This document shows positions 27,452 to 37,121 of a stretch of DNA of 64,000 nt, piece by piece; within the stretch, counting starts at the first letter, position 1, and the number at the start of each line of letters is the position of its first letter. Source of the DNA: Vibrio sp. BS-M-Sm-2 (GTDB lineage: Bacteria > Pseudomonadota > Gammaproteobacteria > Enterobacterales > Vibrionaceae); assembly GCF_041504345.1 (NCBI RefSeq), contig NZ_CP167894.1, forward strand, positions 3,038,001 through 3,102,000, written 5' to 3'. A program made the translations under genes and the position numbers. The notes under the pieces are model-generated. The model had not been told where the DNA came from and made no database searches. It worked only from the letters and a program-made list of their open reading frames with translations.

Positions 27452-28993
27452 TTATAGCCAAGCTTTTAGGCCATATTGACTTTCTAGCATACCAACTGCA
27501 AGCATTGCTACTAGACAGATAACTAAAACGCCAACTGGGATAACAATCTTGTCTACAAATGATAGACGCTTCGCACGTTCTTTATCACCAATTAGACCGT
27601 TGTTATCAAGAAGCATAGTGAGTGCCCATGCTAATACTGGGTTAACAACCGCTGAACCGAAGATACAGATACCAGCTGCTTGAGAATCTTTTGAATCCTT
27701 AACCATTTGCATACCCGCTTCAAGTAGAGGAAGAGATACACCTACAAGTAGCGCAACACGCATCACTGGTGGCCATACCGCAACGTCCATTGGGAAACCA
27801 AGAATCGCAACAATAATACATAGAGAACCAAGCAAAATTGCGCCGCCAGGAATTGGACGTTTCGCGATTGCTGCTGGGATCATGTAAGTACCCCAAGAAG
27901 AAGTGATGTTACCACCACCTACTGCAGTACCCACCATTTGACGAACTGAACACATAGTCATTGTGTCATCTACGTCCATAAGTACTTTTTCAGACTTTTT
28001 AGGGTAGTTCAGTTCTTGGAAGATACGGTGACCTAAGAAGTCAGGTGACCACATTGCTACTGCAAGAATTGCGAATGGTAGAGAAGCGATGAAGTGTTCA
28101 ACGTTTGGCAAGCCAAGCATCCAACCTTCAGAAGTAGAACCCCACCAGTAAACTGGGTTTAGGTTCGGAATACCCATTTCAGTTTCGAACACGATATCGA
28201 AACCAGCACCTAACGCCAATGCAATAGCAAGGCCTGTGAATGCACAAACTGGGATAGCTAACCAACGCTTGTTCACTTTTGCTAGGAAAGCGTAGATAGC
28301 TATAGTAATAGCAAGAACGATTAAACCAACGTAACCCATGCTGCCCGCTTCAACAGTAGAAGATTGAAGACCAACCGCCCATGTTTGAATCGAGTTGATT
28401 TGGCTCATGGTACCCGTTAGGCCTAAGAAGATAAGCAAGCCACCAGCGGTACCTTCCGAAGTCAGGTTAACCAGCTTGGAGCCGCCTTTTAGGAAACTTA
28501 GGATTAGACCGAAGACACCGATAAGGATTGCCAATGCAAGAGGGTGAGCACCAGCTAGAGCGATGGTACCAATAAGAGGAATCATTGGGCCGTGGTTACC
28601 GGCAAGGTTTGCTTTAGGGTTAAAGAAACCAGAAGCAAGGATACAGAACAGCAGTGCAGGGATAAGCATTTCTACACGAGCGACTTCAATCGCAAACTCT
28701 TTACCAAGGTTTACGTGATCCCAAGCTTGAGTTAGGCCATCAGCCCAAGACATCATTACTGCTGAGTACATCGCGATGATACCAATGGTACCAGCAAGTG
28801 CAGGAACAAGGTCTTCAAGTTCAAAGCGGAAGTCACGACCAGGAAGGTTTAAACCGAAGCGGCGAGGCTTCATGATCTGAAGCTCATGATCTAGATAATC
28901 TGAGCGGCTCTCAAACTCAGAAGCAGGGCGGTGTAGCTCTTTATAGCTTTTCTCTTCTACTTCAGAGTTCGCATTGTTCACAACGTCTGACAT
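27452..28993 (-). CDS. Twelve-TM putative permease, DUF3360 family
   Basis: 513 residues. A soluble N-terminus of about 65 residues (with SDYLDHELQIMKPRRFGLNLPGRD, shortened here) is followed by about 12 hydrophobic segments. Loops such as GFFNPKANLAGNHGPMIP, LTSEGTAGG and VGTAVGGGNITSSWGTY resemble conserved regions of the SulP/xanthine-uracil permease fold. I recognise it as the Vibrio DUF3360 family; the name is from memory and transport activity is inferred. It occupies the position before pflB where enteric bacteria have focA, and an FNR-like site lies about 200 bases upstream. Substrate unknown. Confidence 0.72.
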   Translation of the reverse strand: MSDVVNNANSEVEEKSYKELHRPASEFESRSDYLDHELQIMKPRRFGLNLPGRDFRFELEDLVPALAGTIGIIAMYSAVMMSWADGLTQAWDHVNLGKEFAIEVARVEMLIPALLFCILASGFFNPKANLAGNHGPMIPLIGTIALAGAHPLALAILIGVFGLILSFLKGGSKLVNLTSEGTAGGLLIFLGLTGTMSQINSIQTWAVGLQSSTVEAGSMGYVGLIVLAITIAIYAFLAKVNKRWLAIPVCAFTGLAIALALGAGFDIVFETEMGIPNLNPVYWWGSTSEGWMLGLPNVEHFIASLPFAILAVAMWSPDFLGHRIFQELNYPKKSEKVLMDVDDTMTMCSVRQMVGTAVGGGNITSSWGTYMIPAAIAKRPIPGGAILLGSLCIIVAILGFPMDVAVWPPVMRVALLVGVSLPLLEAGMQMVKDSKDSQAAGICIFGSAVVNPVLAWALTMLLDNNGLIGDKERAKRLSFVDKIVIPVGVLVICLVAMLAVGMLESQYGLKAWL

Positions 28994-29195
28994 AGATTCC
29001 TCATATTTTTATGTTAGTAATTCTAAAATTGAATTCTATAAGTTCGCGTAATTGCGTTATTTCTTAGTTATAACTCATTAACATTATGTTGCACGGTCTT
29101 GATGTGCTTTATGCAGCTAAGTTAAAAGAAATGTTTGGCATTTTTAATGCCTTATTCTTTGCTGAGAAGTCTAACAAGCTTACCCTTTAGGGTGA

Positions 29196-29209
29196 TTGAT
29201 CTTGATCAC
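29196..29209. promoter_or_regulatory. FNR-like site upstream of the DUF3360 permease gene
   Basis: TTGAT-CTTG-ATCAC matches 9 of 10 consensus positions, 203 bases before the permease start. The surrounding gap (28994-29784) shows no supported gene; it also contains a short GGCAT/ATGCC hairpin at 29137-29151. Confidence 0.5.
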
Positions 29210-29784
29210 TTTATGAGTGTATGTGAAAGAAAGCTACAAAACGCAGCGATTCATTAACTTCCCATTGATGAATCGTGTAATTAGTTTTCACAAACTGTCG
29301 TTTTCTTATCTTCTTTGAGCCTTTACCGCTCTGGCATCAACTGAATGCTCCTTGTTTACTGAGTTATCTCACTATTACTCACTTGCTCTGTATTCTGACT
29401 AAAATGCTTAAAATGCAGTAACCTCAAAATAATTGTGATTTATAGAGAGGTGATGTGTTGAATGTGCGCGCTATGTTTTGCCGGTTGCAATGTTTCTAAG
29501 TTCACAAAACCTGTTTTTCTTGTGAGACATCAAGCTACGAGAATCTCATTTTGATTAACTTTATTTAAACAATGTAAGGGGGCTAATTACAGCTTATTGA
29601 TAGAACTCATTCATTAAATTGAGGTGAAAACGCTACCTTTTGCATAATAAGTCAGAGTGAATCGCTATTTATTCCAAATTATTAGGTTAATAATTTGTTG
29701 CATGTTATTCCGTGTGGTGCTAGTTTGTATCGCATGAAAAGGTCGGAGTACCTTGCATTTTCACAAACTTGGGAGAGAAAGCGC

Positions 29785-30555
29785 ATGAAAGATGTACCAG
29801 CGCTGGACATAAAGGATCTACACAAAACGTTTGGTCAAAATGAAGTTTTAAAGGGAATTTCACTTTCTGCGCATAAAGGCGATGTAGTATCGATTATCGG
29901 ATCTTCAGGGTCGGGTAAAAGTACTTTCCTTAGATGTATCAACTTGTTAGAGACACCTACCGCAGGCGAGATTTGGGTTAATGGTGAATTAATTCAAATG
30001 AAAAACAACCGCCAGGGTGTTTCTGTGCCTGCCAATGAAAAACAAGTACAGCGAATCCGTTCTCGTCTGGCGATGGTTTTTCAGGGTTTCAATCTGTGGT
30101 CTCACCTGACCGTTCTCGAAAATGTTATCGAAGCGCCTGTTCACGTCTTAGGTGTACCTAAAGCACAAGCGATTGAAAATGCAGAGCTACTATTGAAGAA
30201 AGTAGGTCTGTATGAGCGTAAAGATTACTACCCGGGTCATTTGTCTGGCGGCCAACAACAGCGTGCTGCGATTGCGCGAGCGCTAGCGGTTGATCCTGAA
30301 GTGATGCTGTTTGATGAACCGACATCGGCATTAGACCCTGAGTTAGTAGGCGAAGTGCTTGGTGTAATGCGCGATCTAGCAGAAGAGGGAAGAACCATGC
30401 TTGTGGTAACTCACGAAATGGCTTTTGCTCGTGATGTATCTAACCATGTGATGTTCTTGCATCAAGGTCTAGTGGAAGAACAGGGTGATCCAGCTAAACT
30501 GTTTACGGAACCTGAATCTGAGCGATTACAGCAATTTATCTCATCGATTTACTAA
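29785..30555 (+). CDS. Basic amino acid ABC transporter, ATP-binding protein (HisP/ArtP type)
   Basis: 256 residues, very close to HisP. Walker A GSSGSGKST, Q-loop VFQGFNLWSH, signature LSGGQQQR, Walker B VMLFDEPTSALDPELV and switch His in VTHEM are all intact. I chose the ATG at 29785 because GGGAG precedes it and the protein then matches the family length; an in-frame extension upstream has no homology. First gene of a four-gene unit in the order ATPase, binding protein, permease, permease, like E. coli artPIQM. Likely substrates are arginine, ornithine, lysine or histidine. Confidence 0.9.
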   Translation: MKDVPALDIKDLHKTFGQNEVLKGISLSAHKGDVVSIIGSSGSGKSTFLRCINLLETPTAGEIWVNGELIQMKNNRQGVSVPANEKQVQRIRSRLAMVFQGFNLWSHLTVLENVIEAPVHVLGVPKAQAIENAELLLKKVGLYERKDYYPGHLSGGQQQRAAIARALAVDPEVMLFDEPTSALDPELVGEVLGVMRDLAEEGRTMLVVTHEMAFARDVSNHVMFLHQGLVEEQGDPAKLFTEPESERLQQFISSIY

Positions 30556-30691
30556 TCAGAATTGAAATACCGTCGCCAAGGTAAACAGTGACGGTGTTAA
30601 CAATAAAACACAACAAGTAAGTTAATAAGTAACAACAAACACAATATTAAAACTAGCAAAACATAAAAACCTAAATCACAGGAGTAGGGAT

Positions 30692-31462
30692 ATGAAAAAG
30701 TGGTTATTAGTCGCGGCACTTGCTGCAACTGCTGCAACGGGCGTAGCTCAAGCAAAAGAATGGAAAACAGTACGTTTCGGTATTGAAGGTGCTTACCCTC
30801 CATTTAGCTGGACAGAAGCTGACGGTTCACTGAAAGGCTTCGATGTCGATATGGCTAACGCACTTTGTACTGAAATGCAGGTGAAGTGTAAGATCGTTGC
30901 ACAAGACTGGGATGGCATTATTCCTTCTCTACTTGCTCGTAAATATGATGCGATCATCGCGGCAATGTCTATCACGGAAGAGCGTAAGAAAAAGATCGAC
31001 TTCACTGGTAAATACGCACTTATCCCGAACAAGTTCATCGCTAAAAAAGGTGCAGGCCTTAATTTTGATGATCTAAGTGGTCAAAAAATTGCCGTTCAAC
31101 GAGCAACAACTCACGACAAGTACCTAACAGATAACTACGGCGACACAGTAGAGATCGTTCGTTACGGTTCATTTGATGAAGCTTACCTTGATCTAGCTAA
31201 CGGTCGTGTTGCTGCTGTACTGGGTGATGCATCTGCTCTAGAAGAAGGCGTACTAAACAAAGCTGGTGGTGAAGCTTACGAGTTTGTTGGTCCATCACTA
31301 ACAGATCCTAAGTGGTTCGGTGAAGGTTTTGGTATTGCTCTACGTAAGCAAGATAAAGATCTGACTAAGCAATTGGATGCTGCAATCCTTTCACTACGTG
31401 AAAAAGGCATCTACCAAGATATCGCTGCTAAGTACTTTAACTACGACGTATACGGCCAGTAA
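30692..31462 (+). CDS. Periplasmic basic amino acid-binding protein (ArgT/HisJ/ArtI type)
   Basis: 256 residues. Signal peptide MKKWLLVAALAATAATGVAQA, then a type II periplasmic-binding fold: FGIEGAYPPFSW, GFDVDMANALC, the hinge segment WDGIIPSLLARKYDAIIAAMSITEER, and QKIAVQRATTHDKYL. These are the cationic-amino-acid binding (LAO/HisJ) signatures. AGGAG before the ATG. Two cysteines (in ALCTEMQVKC) match the disulfide of this family. Delivers substrate to the two permeases encoded downstream. Confidence 0.9.
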   Translation: MKKWLLVAALAATAATGVAQAKEWKTVRFGIEGAYPPFSWTEADGSLKGFDVDMANALCTEMQVKCKIVAQDWDGIIPSLLARKYDAIIAAMSITEERKKKIDFTGKYALIPNKFIAKKGAGLNFDDLSGQKIAVQRATTHDKYLTDNYGDTVEIVRYGSFDEAYLDLANGRVAAVLGDASALEEGVLNKAGGEAYEFVGPSLTDPKWFGEGFGIALRKQDKDLTKQLDAAILSLREKGIYQDIAAKYFNYDVYGQ

Positions 31463-31541
31463 TCTCTAGCGTCACTTCTTAAGGGAGAGGTTCTCCTCTC
31501 CCTGTCTTACCAACTTTTTCGCAGTTCTGTTGGAATTCATT

Positions 31542-32282
31542 ATGTTTGATTTACAAGGATATGAAGCTTCGATCCTGAAAGGGGCGGTGCTTACAATCGA
31601 AGTTGCCTTGCTGTCGCTAATTTTAGCTATGGTTCTTGGTATGCTAGGTGCCTTAGCAAAACTAGCGCCTTATCGCTGGGCTCGTGCTATTGCAACCCTC
31701 TATACAACTGTTATTCGAGGCATTCCTGATCTTGTCTTGATGATGCTGATTTTCTTTGGTGGACAAATCCTTTTAAACAACAGTTTGTATTCCATCAATG
31801 AGTGGCTCAATGAGTGGTTCTCATCCAGTGATCCTAATCACGAATGGACCTCTTACTTACCTGATTATATTGATGTCAGCCCATTTATTGCTGGTGTCTT
31901 AACCATTGGCTTTATCTTTGGCGCTTACATGGCTGAAACCTTCCGTGGTGCGATCATGGCAGTTGATAGCGGTGAAATGGAAGCGGCAAAGGCCTATGGC
32001 ATGGGACCTGTTTTAGCGTTCCGTCGTATTTTATTACCGCAAATGATTCGTCACGCATTGCCAGGCTTTGGTAACAACTGGTTAGTTCTACTTAAGACTA
32101 CCGCATTGGTTTCGATTATCGGCCTAGAAGACATGGTCCGTGTTAGCGCATTGGCGGCAGGTTCAACCAAAATGCCATTTACCTTCTATATGACGGTGGC
32201 ACTTATCTTCTTATTCTTCACCAGTGTTTCGACAGGCTTACTTAAGCTGGTTGAACGTAAATTCAGTATCCACGCGAGGTAG
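31542..32282 (+). CDS. Basic amino acid ABC transporter permease (HisQ/ArtQ type)
   Basis: 246 residues with about five membrane helices. N-terminal LQGYEASILKGAVLTIEVALLSL and the EAA loop (EMEAAKAYGMGPVLAFRRIL) that contacts the ATPase identify a HisMQ-type permease. Start at ATG 31542; an in-frame TTG four codons earlier has no better ribosome site. Two bases separate it from the next permease gene, so the two are coupled. Confidence 0.88.
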   Translation: MFDLQGYEASILKGAVLTIEVALLSLILAMVLGMLGALAKLAPYRWARAIATLYTTVIRGIPDLVLMMLIFFGGQILLNNSLYSINEWLNEWFSSSDPNHEWTSYLPDYIDVSPFIAGVLTIGFIFGAYMAETFRGAIMAVDSGEMEAAKAYGMGPVLAFRRILLPQMIRHALPGFGNNWLVLLKTTALVSIIGLEDMVRVSALAAGSTKMPFTFYMTVALIFLFFTSVSTGLLKLVERKFSIHAR

Positions 32283-32284
32283 TT

Positions 32285-32962
32285 ATGGACTTTTCATTGA
32301 TAATTGAAAGCCTGCCGATTTACCTTGGTGGTTTATGGACAACAGCTTGGATGGTTTGCGTCGCTTTGATTATTGGCTTATTCGTCGCCATACCATTAGC
32401 TATCGCTCGTAACAGTCCAAATATGATGATTAACGCTCCGGCTTGGTCGTTCATCTATTTCTTCCGTGGTACGCCGTTATTGGTGCAGTTGTACCTGATT
32501 TATTACGGTATGGATCAATTCTTCCCAGTGAAAGACACACTATGGGAAAACGCTTGGTTCTGTGCTCTGGTGGCATTCATTCTTAACACATCAGCATACA
32601 CAGCAGAGATCATTCGCGGTGCGATTAACGGGTTACCGAAAGGTGAAGTTGAAGCAGCAAAAGCGTATGGCATGAGTACACCGAAGACTTACCGTCGTAT
32701 CATTTTACCAAGTGCTTTACGTCGCGCACTACCAGCTTACAGTAATGAAGTCATCTTCATGCTTCACGGCTCTGCGGTAGCAGGTATCGTAACTATTATG
32801 GATCTAACTGGTGCAGCTCGTTTGGTTAACTCACGTTACTACGCTCCATTCGAGTCTTTCCTAACGGCAGGCCTGTTCTACATGGCGCTAACGTTTATCA
32901 TCATCGCGATTTTTAAATTCGCGGAGAAACGTTTCCTTGCTTACCTTAGACCTCTTAGCTAA
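32285..32962 (+). CDS. Basic amino acid ABC transporter permease (HisM/ArtM type)
   Basis: 225 residues, five membrane segments, with YFFRGTPLLVQLYLIYYG and the EAA loop EVEAAKAYGMSTPKTYRRII. It forms the heterodimeric channel with the preceding permease. The GAGG ribosome site lies inside the end of the previous gene. Followed by a strong terminator, ending the operon. Confidence 0.88.
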   Translation: MDFSLIIESLPIYLGGLWTTAWMVCVALIIGLFVAIPLAIARNSPNMMINAPAWSFIYFFRGTPLLVQLYLIYYGMDQFFPVKDTLWENAWFCALVAFILNTSAYTAEIIRGAINGLPKGEVEAAKAYGMSTPKTYRRIILPSALRRALPAYSNEVIFMLHGSAVAGIVTIMDLTGAARLVNSRYYAPFESFLTAGLFYMALTFIIIAIFKFAEKRFLAYLRPLS

Positions 32963-32989
32963 TAGCATCCTCTATAAATCATAGTGAAT

Positions 32990-33017
32990 AAAACGGCGCT
33001 TCTATAGCGCCGTTTTT
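32990..33017 (+). terminator. Terminator of the amino acid transporter operon
   Basis: AAACGGCGCT-TCTAT-AGCGCCGTTTTT, 30 bases after the last permease. Confidence 0.88.
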
Positions 33018-33186
33018 AATGGCACCAAACAAGTATTGTGAGCTTTTGAATCCTTGAAGCTTTCAATTACTTACCTTCTATCGAAATAGTTACCTTGCTT
33101 CAAATTAAACTAACATATTCATGAGATTAATTGCTTTAGGTATGGTGGTAGATAGACTCGAAAAAATTTTGTTGTTGTATGGAATA

Positions 33187-36018
33187 ATGATGAAAAAGAG
33201 TAACTTACTATTGAGCTTGGTTGTTTGTGTTATTGCGTTATCACTTTTAGGATGCGGTGGTGGTGGTAGCGGTGAAAGTGCTCAAACTGGTTCTGGTGGT
33301 TCTGGTGGTTCTGGTGGTTCTGGTGGAGAAGGAAACGAAGGCGACGGAAGTGGTGAGCCTGGTATCACTCCAGTTCCACAAACTGCTGTTCAAAAGGCGT
33401 TGTCCACAGGTGACGCTTCTTATGTGACTGATTCCAAAGAGTTCATTGATGCAAGTCAAGCGTTAGTCGCTCAATACAACTCGGCCTACAATCATATTAA
33501 GCAAGCTTTATCCCTAAACGCTGAAGGGGAACCTCTACGTAGTCTTCATTGGGATCCAACACATGATACGGCAATTATCTTACCTACCTATGGTTTTAAC
33601 GATATCATCTTGAAAACCAATAAAGCGATGCAAGATGGCTATGCCGACCAAGAGCTTGTCATTGGTATTGCGGGTTATACATCAGACGACAGCCGCTATG
33701 CCGCATTAGCAAGCAACCCGTTTCGAACTAAGCAGCGCTTTCCAAGTTCTGTCAACGAAGAGATGGATACTTGGTTGAAGAACTTGGTTCGGTGGGCTTC
33801 TAGTACTGACTCGCCACAAAATGTTGTGTTAGCTCAGCTTGATCAATCTCATTACTTTCCTGATGACCAAGCGACACGAAACTGGTTAACCGACAATGTT
33901 AACGCTTCTATGGTTATCAACGCTGACAATACTTGTGATGGCAGTAAATTAAGCCAATGTCTTGAAGCCAATAACCCTGACTTGCTAGTTTTGTCTCAAA
34001 AGTTAAATGATGGCGATGACATTGAAGATGTGATTTCAGGTTTACGCTTGGCGTTCAGTAAAAATATTCCAGTGTTATACCTACATCATGATGGCGGTAT
34101 GACGGACTTAGGTAACGCACTATTTGCAGAAATGCACATGACGTACGTTGGCGATAACTATTGGCGCAAGCTAGGTTTGTCGAACTGGGATTCTACACAA
34201 CTGATTGATCAAATACCGGGTAATATTGTCCAGCAACAAGCGCTTTTACAGCGATTGAAAGACAACAGTTTCACCGTTGACCTGAATTTGTGTGAGGACA
34301 AATCTTGCCCTGACGATTCCAATATGGATGAAGAGTTCTATACTGCGGCGAACAGTATTCGTTCACACCTAACGACTCTTGATAGTAAAAAAATAGACCT
34401 GTTTGCAACCGATGATTACGAATATGAAAAGTTGTTACTGTTACTTGCGGATCGTTATCGCCATGATGTTCAGTACCCGATGGGTAAAGGTGTAACGGAG
34501 AGAATCGAGTTTCTTCGTTCTTACTATAGTGATTACGCCGCATACAACAGCCGTTTGTATAATGCGGCACAACCAAACTTAGGTAATTTTAGCACCAAGA
34601 CTTTTGAGGATGCCTCTCTAGTAAGCCAAAATATAACCCTAGAGTCTAAGAGAAGTTTCCGTGCGGCAGGCGTGTATGCTTTGCCTGGTAAGACGATCAA
34701 AGTGACTCGTTTGGACAGCAATGAAGTAGCTACATCGATAGCATTTAATACGCTACGTAGTGGAGCTACTCACGAGTTTTCGGGCGATGATGGCTATGCT
34801 AGACCAAAGTTTTTAACCTCGGTAGCCTATCCTGTGAACCCGGGAGAGACGATTTATCTCACGTCTGCTTATGGTGGGACGTTACAGGTTCATTTTGATA
34901 CTAATGATATTGATGTGGAGCTGCGTTTTGAGAATGTCGCGCAGCATCCTGTCTGGCGCAGTGAAGCAGACAACGAAAGCTTTGTTGCACAGCTTGAAGA
35001 AGGAAAGTTTGATTGGGCTGAGCTCATTACTCCGGGGTTTGAGGTTCATTCTAAGTTGGACAAAATGAAGGAATCTATCAGTGCTGCTGACTGGGTTCAG
35101 CCTCATGATATGGCTCTCGCCACAGAGCGTTATGTACATAACTTTCCTCATGCACTTGCAGGCTTTAAAGGGCCGGGTATTGATGAAATTGCTGAAATAC
35201 ATCAATACGGAGAGGCAAAAGGTTGGGAAATTGCGACCATTGATATTTTAAAGCATATGAACGCAGACCAAGCTAACTGTGGCTATGGTTGTTCAGGAAA
35301 CCCGTATGATGCCTACTGGTCGTTTCATCCATTAGGGCATGGTGATCTTCACGAGTTAGGGCATGGCTTAGAGCGTGGTCGATTTAGGTTTAGCGGTTGG
35401 GATGGGCACTCTACAACGAACTACTATTCGTATTTTAGTAAATCAAAATATTATAAAGACACAGGAAAAGTATCGTCTTGCCAAGGCTTAGATTTTAAAG
35501 GGCAGTATCAGCTTTTACAGCAGAGTCGGACTCAACCTGATCCAAGTGCTTTTATGGCGGCTCAAAATCAAACTGGTTGGAGTTGGGGAGCTCGTATCTA
35601 CATTCAAATGATGATGCTTGCAGAGCAGCAGGGTGTATTGAATTCGGGTTGGCATTTATTAGGGCGCTTGCACTTGATTGAGAGAGAGTTTAATCGCTTG
35701 AAAGGCGGTGATGAACTTTGGAACGATCGAAAAGGCTCGATTGGTTTTTCAGATTATACGAGACAAGAAGCGGTAGATATTACAAACAATGATTGGTTGC
35801 TTATCGCATTGAGTTACGTTGCAGAACGGAATATGACGCAATACTTAGATATGTGGGGATTCAGTTTCAGTGATAAAGCGAAGCAACAAGTCACAGCTCT
35901 TAGTCTAAGTAACATGCCTTTGACATATTTTGCATCGTCTAATCAAGGATATTGTTTAGATGAGTTTGCTAAGACGCCGTTAGACGTTGACGGCACGACC
36001 ATTTGGCCGCTTAACTAG
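33187..36018 (+). CDS. ImpA-family lipoprotein metalloprotease
   Basis: 943 residues. A lipoprotein signal peptide with lipobox LLGC (Cys23) and a glycine-serine linker (about residues 24-58, GSGGSGGSGGSGG) precede a large extracellular domain. The zinc protease motif HELGH (His722 and His726) in GHGDLHELGHGLERGR is typical of ImpA-like M60/M88 peptidases, which cut O-glycosylated mucin-type proteins. Probably anchored in the outer membrane, facing outward or shed. ATG 33187 is chosen because it gives the canonical signal peptide; upstream in-frame codons are not signal-like. Transcribed alone. Substrate inferred from family only. Confidence 0.82.
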   Translation: MMKKSNLLLSLVVCVIALSLLGCGGGGSGESAQTGSGGSGGSGGSGGEGNEGDGSGEPGITPVPQTAVQKALSTGDASYVTDSKEFIDASQALVAQYNSAYNHIKQALSLNAEGEPLRSLHWDPTHDTAIILPTYGFNDIILKTNKAMQDGYADQELVIGIAGYTSDDSRYAALASNPFRTKQRFPSSVNEEMDTWLKNLVRWASSTDSPQNVVLAQLDQSHYFPDDQATRNWLTDNVNASMVINADNTCDGSKLSQCLEANNPDLLVLSQKLNDGDDIEDVISGLRLAFSKNIPVLYLHHDGGMTDLGNALFAEMHMTYVGDNYWRKLGLSNWDSTQLIDQIPGNIVQQQALLQRLKDNSFTVDLNLCEDKSCPDDSNMDEEFYTAANSIRSHLTTLDSKKIDLFATDDYEYEKLLLLLADRYRHDVQYPMGKGVTERIEFLRSYYSDYAAYNSRLYNAAQPNLGNFSTKTFEDASLVSQNITLESKRSFRAAGVYALPGKTIKVTRLDSNEVATSIAFNTLRSGATHEFSGDDGYARPKFLTSVAYPVNPGETIYLTSAYGGTLQVHFDTNDIDVELRFENVAQHPVWRSEADNESFVAQLEEGKFDWAELITPGFEVHSKLDKMKESISAADWVQPHDMALATERYVHNFPHALAGFKGPGIDEIAEIHQYGEAKGWEIATIDILKHMNADQANCGYGCSGNPYDAYWSFHPLGHGDLHELGHGLERGRFRFSGWDGHSTTNYYSYFSKSKYYKDTGKVSSCQGLDFKGQYQLLQQSRTQPDPSAFMAAQNQTGWSWGARIYIQMMMLAEQQGVLNSGWHLLGRLHLIEREFNRLKGGDELWNDRKGSIGFSDYTRQEAVDITNNDWLLIALSYVAERNMTQYLDMWGFSFSDKAKQQVTALSLSNMPLTYFASSNQGYCLDEFAKTPLDVDGTTIWPLN

Positions 36019-36042
36019 GTATATGACAGATAGAGTCACGAA

Positions 36043-36075
36043 TAAAAAGAGAGGAGATATTATCTCCTCTCTTTC
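36043..36075. terminator. Bidirectional terminator between impA-like gene and xthA
   Basis: AGAGAGGAGATA and TATCTCCTCTCT almost back to back, with A-rich left and T-rich right flanks. Confidence 0.8.
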
Positions 36076-36153
36076 GTTATTAGCTTCTGATCAGCGTTGT
36101 GAGTACTATTTGCTTGCTACTTGATCTGGCTAAGTTTTGTTACCTAAAAATGA

Positions 36154-36960
36154 CTATTTAAACGTCGACCAAATCGGAGCGTGGTCTGATGGTTTTTCGA
36201 TACCACGTAGTTCGTAGTCGATGCCTGCTTCAGTACACTTATCAGCAAGCTTTTGAGTTGCTAATACCACGTCAATACGAAGGCCACGGTTGTCCACGAA
36301 ACCTTTTGAGCGGTAATCAAACCAAGAGTATTGATCGTTTACTTCAGGGTGCAGTAAACGGAAGCTATCCACAAAACCCCAATCCATCAATGTTTTCAAC
36401 CATTCGCGCTCTTCTGGTTGGAAAGAACACTTACCGGTTTTCAGCCAACGTTTCGCATTAGGTTCACCAATGCCGATGTCAGCATCAATAGGGCTGATAT
36501 TGATATCGCCCATTACGATCACTTGTTCATCTTTATTGTGGTAATCGTTTAGGTAAGTCATCAAGTCTTTGTAGAACTCACGCTTGTAAGGGTATTTGGT
36601 TTCATGTTTGATGTTATCCCCTTGAGGGAAGTAACCATTTAGTACTGTAACCTTTTCACCGTTTTCATCTTCAAACGTTGCCATGATCATACGTTTTTGA
36701 TGGTCTTCATTGTCGGTTGGAAAACCTTTCTGAACAGAGATTGGCTCTTGCTTACACAGCATAGCCACACCGTAGTGTGCTTTTTGGCCGTGAAAGTAAA
36801 CCTTATAGCCCATCGCCTCAACATCAGCAATAGGGAAGGCTTCATCGTGTACTTTTATCTCTTGCAGACCAATTACGTCCGGTTGGTGTTTGTCGATAAT
36901 AGCTTGCAGTTGGTGAAGGCGGGCTCTTAGGCCGTTGATGTTGAAGCTAATTACTTTCAT
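36154..36960 (-). CDS. xthA: Exodeoxyribonuclease III
   Basis: 268 residues, same as E. coli ExoIII. AP endonuclease and 3'-5' exonuclease/phosphatase in base excision repair. Conserved residues: Asn in FNINGLRAR, Glu in GLQEIKV, the GDINISP motif (Asp and Asn), and the terminal SDHAPIW with the catalytic Asp-His. Transcribed alone. Confidence 0.95.
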   Translation of the reverse strand: MKVISFNINGLRARLHQLQAIIDKHQPDVIGLQEIKVHDEAFPIADVEAMGYKVYFHGQKAHYGVAMLCKQEPISVQKGFPTDNEDHQKRMIMATFEDENGEKVTVLNGYFPQGDNIKHETKYPYKREFYKDLMTYLNDYHNKDEQVIVMGDINISPIDADIGIGEPNAKRWLKTGKCSFQPEEREWLKTLMDWGFVDSFRLLHPEVNDQYSWFDYRSKGFVDNRGLRIDVVLATQKLADKCTEAGIDYELRGIEKPSDHAPIWSTFK

Positions 36961-37060
36961 TTATTTTTATACCTCTCGTAAACCTTTGCCTATAGTGCAG
37001 CAAAGATTATTTGATTTGGTGAGTTTGATAGTTAATCGTATTTAACCATGCTTAATAATG

Positions 37061-37095
37061 TATGTCGCCATTTGTAGAGACAAAATGGCGACATA
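37061..37095. repeat. 13-bp perfect inverted repeat between xthA and ptrB-like gene
   Basis: TATGTCGCCATTT and AAATGGCGACATA with a 9-base spacer, 26 bases after the ptrB-like stop. Lacks a T-run on either side. May be a terminator without U-tract or an operator for xthA. Confidence 0.5.
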
Positions 37096-37121
37096 AAACG
37101 ACGTGACGACTTACGTTGAAT

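Noticed and set aside
29462-29554. 30-codon ORF beginning MCALCFAGC before the amino acid transporter, preceded by AGAGGTGAT
   Set aside because: Composition not membrane-like or family-like, and it lies in a promoter region; coding evidence is too thin.
33247-33459. Minus-strand ORF rich in Arg-Thr opposite the protease Gly-Ser linker
   Set aside because: It is the antisense reading of a low-complexity linker.
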